Shown here: piece by piece, positions 20,071 to 31,100 of the stretch
Position numbering within the stretch: the stretch's first letter is position 1
Layout: every line of letters starts with the position of its first letter
From: Pseudomonas sp. L5B5
Lineage (GTDB): Bacteria; Pseudomonadota; Gammaproteobacteria; Pseudomonadales; Pseudomonadaceae
Length of the DNA: 64,000 nucleotides
NCBI RefSeq assembly: GCF_020520285.1
Contig: NZ_CP084742.1
Span: 2,046,001 to 2,110,000, forward strand
Direction of reading: 5' to 3'
Translations under genes and position numbers: made by a program
Notes under the pieces: generated by a model
The model's database searches: none
What the model was told of the DNA's origin: nothing
The model's input: the letters and a program-made list of their open reading frames with translations, nothing else

Positions 20071-21113
20071 CAGTTTTTCTCTCTTTTAAACTTAGATTTT
20101 ATTTTTGCCAAGTGAAATGGCCTCCTAGGTACTGATGATATATCCTGTCCAAGAAACGCAAGAATCAGCTGAATCCCTAAAATAACAGGTAGCGCCGCAA
20201 GCATTACGGTACCGGCTGGCGTTGGCACACCAGAATATATAGAGCTGATCCAATGATTAACTCCAAATATAAGACCGCACATCAACATCAATAACCCTAC
20301 AGGTAGCTCAATAGATGCTAGCGACATATCCCTCAAATAATAATTATAAAATATACGTTTACAAAAATTACGAACATGTTTGAAAAAAAACTCACCCACT
20401 ACCTGTGAGACTTTAAGATTACTAACTTCATCGCCATATTTAGCATGCATTGGAATATCAACAACAACCGCGCGCAACGTATTCAGCCTAAACAAAATAT
20501 CTGTTTCAAAAAAATAGCGACGACTAATTTTAGTAAACGGTAGATGCCTGGCAACCTCACGATGTATTGCAGTGTAGCCATTGGTTGGATCAAACAAATC
20601 CCAATAACCAGAAGAAAATTTCGTCATAAAAGAAAGTGCCGCGTTACCAAATAGACGGACTTTTGGCATTGAGCGAATTTCTTCCAAGTCAAAGAACCGA
20701 TTACCTTTCGTATAATCTGCTTCCCCGTCAAGTATTGGATTGACGAAATTCATAATCAGTGATGGATCCATCTGGCCATCCCCATCGATTTTGACAATCA
20801 CATCCATATCGTCTTCGATGGCAGCCTTGTAACCAGTCATCACTGCACCACCAACGCCCTGATTTTCAGGATTGCGCAGCACTTTCACTCGAGGATCAGC
20901 ACAGTTCTCTTCGACATGCACGCCAGAACCATCGGGGCAGCAATCATCGATGACGTAGATTCGTTCGACTTCCGGGCCAATTGCTGAAATCACCCCAAGG
21001 ATATGAGGAAGTACTCGATAGGAGGGAATTAATACAGCGATTTTGCTGCTCCCTAGCGGGGCGGTATTGTTGCCGACACCCAGTCTAATTTGATCCTGCT
21101 GGTCAATGGTCAT
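20070..21113 (-). CDS. GtrB/DPM-like family 2 glycosyltransferase
   Basis: This 347-residue enzyme has an N-terminal GT-A domain: IAVLIPSYRV, IYVIDDCCPDGS and the metal motif KIDGDGQMDPS. Two C-terminal hydrophobic hairpins follow (about residues 270-295 and 305-325). This is the layout of polyisoprenyl-phosphate hexose synthases such as DPM1 and GtrB, which load a sugar on undecaprenyl phosphate on the cytoplasmic face. GtrA lies two genes downstream. It is separated from the upstream GT4 gene by 186 bases, so it may start its own transcript. Base composition is clearly lower in GC than in the flanks. Confidence 0.87.
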   Translation of the reverse strand: MTIDQQDQIRLGVGNNTAPLGSSKIAVLIPSYRVLPHILGVISAIGPEVERIYVIDDCCPDGSGVHVEENCADPRVKVLRNPENQGVGGAVMTGYKAAIEDDMDVIVKIDGDGQMDPSLIMNFVNPILDGEADYTKGNRFFDLEEIRSMPKVRLFGNAALSFMTKFSSGYWDLFDPTNGYTAIHREVARHLPFTKISRRYFFETDILFRLNTLRAVVVDIPMHAKYGDEVSNLKVSQVVGEFFFKHVRNFCKRIFYNYYLRDMSLASIELPVGLLMLMCGLIFGVNHWISSIYSGVPTPAGTVMLAALPVILGIQLILAFLGQDISSVPRRPFHLAKIKSKFKREKN

Positions 21114-21299
21114 ATTTCAATCTGTCCGTTCGCCTCAGTCTGCTGATAAGAGCTCGTAATTTAGACGTGCTACAGCAATTTTTTTGGCTGAGTTAGTATT
21201 TTTAGGAGCCTGAAATCATCATCCAATGGAGAAGCACTCACCATAAACCACTACGATCTTGACTTATGCCTCACTCATAAAACAGGGAGCTTAAGCCCT

Positions 21300-22418
21300 T
21301 TAAGCCCCCCTTTGGCGGCCAATCAATTCAGAGTAGAGTTTAATATAAGCAGCCCCCATAGAACGCGAAGTAAATACGTTCAGGTAACGCTCTCTGGCAG
21401 CCTCTCCGTAACGCGCTGCCAGCTCTGTAGACTCCCATAAGAGTCCCATTGCATTACGCATCGCCAGGGCATTTCCAGGTGGAACTACTAGCCCCGACAC
21501 CTCATGCTGATTGATAAAGCTGGTTCCTGTGCCGATTTCACTACAAACCATGGGCTTTCCGAACATGGCAGCTTCAAGAAGGCTTATTCCAAAGGCCTCT
21601 GACCGTAGATGTGAGGGAAACACAACCGCATAACATGCCTCAAATAAATTTACTTTTTCCTGCTCACTGACCTGCCCAATAAAATGTACATTATGCAATT
21701 TACGATCAGTCGCCATCTGCATCAACTCTTGCTCAAGTGGCCCCGCGCCCACAATTAACAAGGGCCAATCCGTACCCTCTATTGCCTGAAGCAAAAACTT
21801 CAAGCCTTTGTAGTAGCGCAATACACCAACGAAGAGAAAAAACCGACCATGACGCTTGCGCAACTCATCAACCATGCGAACCTCTGCGCATGGATACATT
21901 GATTGCTCCAGGCCAATAGGAATAGAAGTCGACTTATTACGATAGCGAGCCAATATAGGCGAACTCTCAAGATAGTTAGGGCTCGTGGCGACTATTGCGT
22001 CCACACTATTCAAGAATGCATTCTGTAGAGGACTATAGAGGCACTTAAGCATTTTTTGCCGAACAATATCAGAGTGATACGTAACCACCGTTGGTTTTTT
22101 AAAGCGGCTAAAAAAATGTACCATATCCATAAAAGGCCACGGAAAGTGGTAATGAACAACATCTACTGTCTTTGCAAGCCGCGTAAAAACATTAAAGGCT
22201 GAAACAGAAAACCCCGTCGATGCCACGTTGAAACTCTCCTTGGCATGAACCAATTGGTAATCTGGCTCTTGAACCAATGAGACCTCCTCTGACGCCAATG
22301 AAAGCACGACATTCTCACACCCTTGTTTAGTTGTGGTATGTGTCAGATGCCTGATAAACATCTCAACACCGCCGTGTTGATCAGCTGCAAAGGTTTTATA
22401 AAAATGTAATACTTTCAA
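21300..22418 (-). CDS. GT4 glycosyltransferase (WbpY-like)
   Basis: This 372-residue GT-B enzyme belongs to family GT4. The C-terminal donor site shows FVGVLRYYKGLKFL and the EX7E motif EAFGISLLEAAMFGKP. The N-terminus MKVLHFYKTF followed by GGVEMFI is typical of mannosyl/rhamnosyl transferases such as WbpY and WbdB/C. I use the TTG at 22418 because the sequence from there fits the family; another TTG at 22436 adds six atypical residues. With the gmd/rmd products it probably transfers D-rhamnose from GDP-D-rhamnose to the growing O-chain in the cytoplasm. Exact linkage is not readable. Confidence 0.83.
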   Translation of the reverse strand: MKVLHFYKTFAADQHGGVEMFIRHLTHTTTKQGCENVVLSLASEEVSLVQEPDYQLVHAKESFNVASTGFSVSAFNVFTRLAKTVDVVHYHFPWPFMDMVHFFSRFKKPTVVTYHSDIVRQKMLKCLYSPLQNAFLNSVDAIVATSPNYLESSPILARYRNKSTSIPIGLEQSMYPCAEVRMVDELRKRHGRFFLFVGVLRYYKGLKFLLQAIEGTDWPLLIVGAGPLEQELMQMATDRKLHNVHFIGQVSEQEKVNLFEACYAVVFPSHLRSEAFGISLLEAAMFGKPMVCSEIGTGTSFINQHEVSGLVVPPGNALAMRNAMGLLWESTELAARYGEAARERYLNVFTSRSMGAAYIKLYSELIGRQRGA

Positions 22419-22587
22419 ATAGCACCTATCTAACAACGATGTTTTTTAGGAAATCGCCGATCCGTTGCCTTCACCGAAGAAAACTGCACTACGGTTCCAG
22501 AAAGATACAACTTTCGATCTCACACCACTACGCACATTGACTTCAGAGAGGCATAGCACAATCAAATGCGCCCTCGAGTAACCTCCA

Positions 22588-23772
22588 TTAACTTTCCCCT
22601 AACGCGCCCATATAGACCTTGAAAGTTTCCCGGGCACAGCGCGCCCATGAAAACTTATTGGCCTGAATCATTCCGAGATGGGCGATACGAGCACGCAGGC
22701 TTGCATCCTCAACCAGTTCAAAAATTGACTGGGCTAATGCGTCAGCATCTGTCACCTCAAAAAGTTTGCACGCTCCTTCTGCAAATTCAGCCATGGAGGT
22801 ACCAGCACCACAAATTGCCGGAACGCCACTGGCCATTGCCTCAAGCACCGGCAAACCAAACCCTTCATAGACAGAGGGATAGATAAACGTTGCTGCCCCC
22901 GAGTAAATGAATGGCAGGTCCTGTTCACTGACAAACTGCAAATACTTCACCTCCCCCTTTGCCCGTAACGCCTCGATTCGGCCCATCAGCTGGGCATTAT
23001 GCCAACCAGACGCCCCAGCGATCACCAACGGCCATGCCCGCCGGATGGACGGCATTAAACGCTCCCAGGCATCCAGCAGTACTGAAATCCCTTTCCGAGG
23101 TTCGATGGTGCCAACAAACGCAAGGTAACTGCCATGAACCAATCCGTACCTAGCCAGCACCGTCTTGGTAGCATCTGCCGAACGCTGCTTGAACCTCGCG
23201 TCCGCCCCCAAATAAATGGCCCTGACTCTTTCTCTTGGGACGCTGAACTGTTCAATCAATTCAGCACGTACGACTTCTGAGTCAGTGATAATGAAGTCCG
23301 CTCGGTCCAAGGTCCTAGGCAATTGGCGACTCAACCAAGCGACTCGTTCCGCCGGATGAAACTCGGGGTGCTGAACAAACGAAAGATCATGCACTGTGGC
23401 CACGCTAGGCCCGTCATGGGGTTTTAGGATGAAATTAGGCTCGTGATAAACAAAGTCCTGTCGCCCCGGACTCCCTTGTTTGAAGCGCAAGTTTGACCAA
23501 ACCGATTTAAGGCTGTAGGCCAGCGGCATAGCCCGTACGGTCTTACGTATCTGATTCCTCCATCGGTCGCCTGAATTATCATATGAGGATGGCCCCAGAT
23601 GACGGCCCTGGCCAGAAAGAACATCCGTTGACGATGAAAAAATATTCCCGTCAAAACAATCAACTGCCTCAACGTCGGGCAGTGCCTGAAACTCACGCAA
23701 CAGGTTGAGCGTGTAATTGCCGATACCGGTCAATGGGGGGCGTAACGACTCGGTGCCCATCAACACCTTCAT
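22588..23772 (-). CDS. GT4 glycosyltransferase (mannosyl/rhamnosyl transferase)
   Basis: The product is a 394-residue GT-B enzyme. The start MKVLMGTESLRPPLTGIG contains the acceptor-side Gly loop. The donor site has FVGTIEPRKGISVLL and the EX7E stretch EGFGLPVLEAMASGVP. It overlaps rmd by 4 bases (rmd stop 23769), so the two are coupled, which favours GDP-D-rhamnose as donor. It resembles the WbpZ/WbpX group of the P. aeruginosa A-band cluster; which of them it corresponds to cannot be decided by eye. Confidence 0.84.
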   Translation of the reverse strand: MKVLMGTESLRPPLTGIGNYTLNLLREFQALPDVEAVDCFDGNIFSSSTDVLSGQGRHLGPSSYDNSGDRWRNQIRKTVRAMPLAYSLKSVWSNLRFKQGSPGRQDFVYHEPNFILKPHDGPSVATVHDLSFVQHPEFHPAERVAWLSRQLPRTLDRADFIITDSEVVRAELIEQFSVPRERVRAIYLGADARFKQRSADATKTVLARYGLVHGSYLAFVGTIEPRKGISVLLDAWERLMPSIRRAWPLVIAGASGWHNAQLMGRIEALRAKGEVKYLQFVSEQDLPFIYSGAATFIYPSVYEGFGLPVLEAMASGVPAICGAGTSMAEFAEGACKLFEVTDADALAQSIFELVEDASLRARIAHLGMIQANKFSWARCARETFKVYMGALGES

Positions 23773-24725
23773 TGCTCGGCTACCACGCGCACGCGCCAGT
23801 CTGCCAACAATGAAGCCAGCGTTTCTTTCAACGGAATCTTCGGCTGCCAGTTCAAGACGTCACGGATACGATCACAGTTACCGACAGCAAACGGTATGTC
23901 CGAAGGTCGCAAACGTTGCGGGTCGAGTTCAACGGTAATACTGGCACCGCTCTGGCTAATCAGCTCATCAAGAATGCTGCAAATCTTGCGTGCATTGCCG
24001 GAAGCGATATTAAAAAGCCGTGGATGGTCTTGAGCCTCGCTCAACGCCAATAATTGCAAATAGGCTGTACACACATCGCGTACGTCGAGGAAATCCCTAC
24101 ACGCTTCAAGATTGCCCACTTGCATGATCGGCGCCTGCTTTCCGCTCTCGATCAACGCGATTTGCCTGGCAAAAGACGCCGTCACGAAATCGGGAGATTG
24201 ACCGAACCCGATGTGGTTGAACGGGCGTGCGATTACGCCCCGGATGCCTTGCTTGAAATACTGCTCAAAAGCCAATTCCGCAGCCAATTTACTCGCCGCA
24301 TAGGGATTCATCGGCAAACAAAGGCTGTCTTCATCCAGCGCAACACCCGCCTTGAAGGCTTCACCGTAGACTTCCGAAGAACTGGCGAATACAACGAAAG
24401 CATAAGGTGCTTGCTGTTTGATTGCTTCCAGCAGATTCAAACTGCCCAGGACGTTGGTATTCCACGTCAGCAAAGGATCGCGAAAGCTGGTCGGCACATG
24501 TGAAATAGCTGCCAGATGCACGATGTGGCTTGGCTTGATGCGCCCGAGGGTCTCGGCACACGCGTCAGCATCCCGAATATCCAACAGAACCTGTTCCACG
24601 CCTGTACGCGGTGACAGATTGGGGGACGTGCAAGCACAGCTCACCCGATAACCAGCCGCAAGTAATTGTTCCTGCAGCACCTTACCGACAAAGCCATTGG
24701 CTCCGGTCAATAGAACATGTTTCAC
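23769..24725 (-). CDS. rmd: GDP-6-deoxy-D-lyxo-4-hexulose reductase (GDP-D-rhamnose synthesis)
   Basis: RMD reduces the 4-keto product of GMD to GDP-D-rhamnose, the donor for A-band/CPA-type polysaccharide. The 318-residue extended SDR has VLLTGANGFVGKVL, the catalytic Ser region VFASSSEVYG and the YAASK motif (YxxxK). Its pairing with gmd just upstream and with a GT4 overlapping downstream matches the rmd-gmd arrangement of P. aeruginosa. A GDP-L-fucose synthase (Fcl) would be the alternative; the residues around the active site and the neighbourhood favour RMD. Confidence 0.88.
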   Translation of the reverse strand: MKHVLLTGANGFVGKVLQEQLLAAGYRVSCACTSPNLSPRTGVEQVLLDIRDADACAETLGRIKPSHIVHLAAISHVPTSFRDPLLTWNTNVLGSLNLLEAIKQQAPYAFVVFASSSEVYGEAFKAGVALDEDSLCLPMNPYAASKLAAELAFEQYFKQGIRGVIARPFNHIGFGQSPDFVTASFARQIALIESGKQAPIMQVGNLEACRDFLDVRDVCTAYLQLLALSEAQDHPRLFNIASGNARKICSILDELISQSGASITVELDPQRLRPSDIPFAVGNCDRIRDVLNWQPKIPLKETLASLLADWRVRVVAEQ

Positions 24726-24819
24726 GGCTATTCACCTTTGGCCTGAACAACATGAGTAGGACGAGCGAACCGATAAACTGGCCCGCCCGCTCGGGGCGCC
24801 AAAAAGCGCCCTGTTGGCC

Positions 24820-27941
<3,122 letters not shown>

Positions 27942-28010
27942 TTACCCACCCCATGACGCGCGCCCCCCGAAAAATTAAAAACAAAACTCCCCCCCGACTC
28001 CCACGGTGAA

Positions 28011-28070
28011 CCTATCGCAGCCTAGAGCAAGAAACCTCTACCCTAAGCCTAAATAAGCTGCTCTGATAGG
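28011..28070. repeat. imperfect long inverted repeat between two polysaccharide genes
   Basis: CCTATCGCAGC (28011-28021) pairs with GCTGC (28057-28061) and GATAGG (28065-28070), with a 3-base bulge in the right arm. It lies between the stop of the 1920-residue gene and the start of the membrane protein gene, where it could act as a weak terminator or mRNA end. Confidence 0.3.
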
Positions 28071-28119
28071 GCGTCAAGAGTGGCAGCTAAAAACCGCCTT
28101 CTCTGACGCTAGTTCCCTT

Positions 28120-31100
28120 CTATTTAGATAAAAACACCCCCGCAATATTTCCCCAGGAGTTCTCATTTGCGTATTGTAAAGAAGCCTCCACCAAAGACGC
28201 ATAACGTTCGGGGTCTGCCAATACACTCAAAATACCTTGAGATATTTGCTCAACCTCTGGTGGAACTGTTAATGCAACGCTCCTTACCTCATCGAAAATC
28301 TCAGCTGTTGAAACGATCAATGGCAGCCCCACGCACATACAATCTGCAGCAGTAGCACTTCCACCTTCGTTACTTTGCTCATAAGGCAAGACAGCAAGAT
28401 CTGCCTTAGCCAACTCTCCCAAAACCAGGTCTTTGTCAAGAAAGCGCGTATCTAATCTGACAGCACCTTGGATACCAAGTCGAGTTAGCTCCATCTCACA
28501 GTCCTTGAGTTCTTGCTTAGAGTCTTCACTGGAGTATAAGGCGCATTGAACAATCAATTGCGCACCAGGAAACTTCGTTAGCACTTCGGGCATAGCACGA
28601 ATCAGAGAAACGACACCTTTATGTTTGCGCAAGAAACCGGTAGTGATAATGATCGGTGGTTTAGCGATCCAATCTCTATGGACAATGGTCTTGAGTGGAA
28701 GGCCTTCTTTAAACTCCATCGCCAAAGGCACCTTTTCAAGGACGACACCTAGCTCCTTAGCCTGAAAGACCTCCGTTGTCCGGTGCGAAAACAACGTGAC
28801 ACCCAAATTATTGAGCTTACGCATTGCAGAGGTGCTGCCTTCAACGAAATTATGCACGACCACCGAGACCGTAATTCCATGACCCAATACCGACTCTACA
28901 AAGGAACTCAACACTTCAGCAGGATAATAGCCTGGGTGATATTGAATAAGTAAGTGAGTAACCTCCCACCCTAGCAAACTCTGGAGTGTGCTGATCTCGA
29001 TACGACTGCTATTCCATGTTACGTTATCAAAAAACCAAACTATCTTGGCAGGCACGCTAATACCTGAAAGATCAGGTTGTTCATTTGCAGCCTGCGCGCA
29101 TAAAATGAAATTGGAAATACCACTGTCCTGATAAACACTTATTAACTTTCTAGTGTACTCACCAATTCCGCACTTAAGGCCAACGGTGCTTAGATGTGCA
29201 ACTCTGAGCTTCATTTTTTTATCTGCACCTGACAGCAATGCGGATCCCCGCCTACGCAAGTTTGCATTGCGGACAATACAACCCAATGCCGGAGAAATAC
29301 TTTCCCAAGAGAAACACTTCTCTACAGTACGCCGATTACTCTGGCCACCCGAGATCAGCGAATCACGATCATTAAATATGTTTCCTACCAAGCGACTCAC
29401 ACCGTCCCGATCAGCAAGGTAAATTCCGTCGGTACTTTTAGAAACAATCCCCCTCGCGCCAATGTGAGTTGCGATGATAGGAAGACCGGCCGACATAAAA
29501 TCGAACATTTTAATATTAGTGCCAGACCCAGAAAACATTGGGTTAATCGCGAAGTCACTTGCATGCAGCCAACGGACCTTATCTTCCTCTTCAAGAAATC
29601 CAATCCGACGAACGTTCTTGGGCAACTTTTCTGGCAACTGGCTGCATACGCCTCCACCAATTGCAAAAATACAATTCGGGTGCTCTTTCGCCAGTTCCTC
29701 GACTATAAACAGTCCCGCCTCAACATTCGGCGTATAGTTACTACCTATAAAGAAAGCTACGCGATCACTGTGAACAAAACCTAAAGCCTTTCGCGCTGCG
29801 CTCTTCTCTTCATGTGTTGGAGGCCGAATCACATCGCTGAAAACACCATTTGGGACAAGCTTTAGTTTGCTTTTGCTCCAGCCGAAACGATCAAAGAAAC
29901 CGTCTATGTCCTCTTGCGAACATGCAAGGACAATATCGGCCCGATCCCCTACGAGCTGTTCCGAACGAACAACTTCGTCCAGTACGCTTTGCTCAAATGG
30001 GTTATTCAAGTTCAACAGCTGCGAGCGCAGCTCTGACTCAACATTGTGCGAGTCATAAACTACGGTCTTCCCTCTCAAGAAATTGTCACCCACCAATGGA
30101 GCAACCCATGGGTGCGAGAACACCACAACCTCTGCCCATTCAACCGCATCAAAAACCTCCTTTAGATAGTCCGGAGATAAGTGCGCTTGCTGGGAAAACA
30201 ACATGTCGATTATCGCCTTCCCCCCCGCTTGGCGTGCGGCTTGTTCAGCGGCAGCATGATGCTCAGCACTTAGAGGGACATCAATCTCTTCAAACATGGG
30301 AGTGATCGTATGGCGCCGATATTTTTCACCCGGCCAATCGTAGGTCCCCACATACCTGACATTAAGGTCTTCTCCAAGCGCATGATAGAGCCCAAGCAAA
30401 CGAAGCCTGCCACCACCGACAGCGGGAATGATCGGCTGCATATCAAGTACTGCAACCTTGAGTGGTGGTTTAAGATGACCTACAGGAATTCTAATCTCGG
30501 GAAAGCCAGCTTGCAGTAAGCGGCTGGAAACTCCCGCCCAATTAATAGCGGACACACGTTCTTTTCCCGCAGTACCCATTCGAGCAGCAAGCGGACGATC
30601 AAGCCAAAGCCGTTCGAAAGCTTGGCACACCGTCTCTGGCTGCGGCAGACAAACCAATCCCGAAACTCCATGTTCGACAATAGCCTGAGGCTCGCCGGAA
30701 TCGGTGCATGTAATAACTGGTTTACAGGACGCAAACGCTTCAAGAGTGACGTATCCGTAGTCTTCTCGAATAGGTAGGAAGGGAACAGCCAACGCACCGG
30801 CATATAGGCGTTTAAGCGTGCCATCATCCACTCTTCCCAGAAACTCAATTCTAGCATCCCCATCAGCGAGTTTACGCAAGTACAGCTCAGCGTCTCCCTC
30901 TCCCGAAATAACCAGTTTCATCGGTAACGATGAATACTTGATTGCCCTAATAGCCAAGTCAACTCGCTTCCACTCATGAAGACGACCAGGCATAAAGAAA
31001 TAATCGCCGGAACCCGCATTGTAAAGCCCATCAATATCCATCGGAGGATGGAGGACCTCGGCATCACAGTCATTCCAATCAACTAAACGCTTGGATACTT

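Noticed and set aside
24793..24811. Hairpin between gmd and rmd as a terminator
   Set aside because: The T-run is in the loop, not after the stem, and the two genes should be co-expressed.
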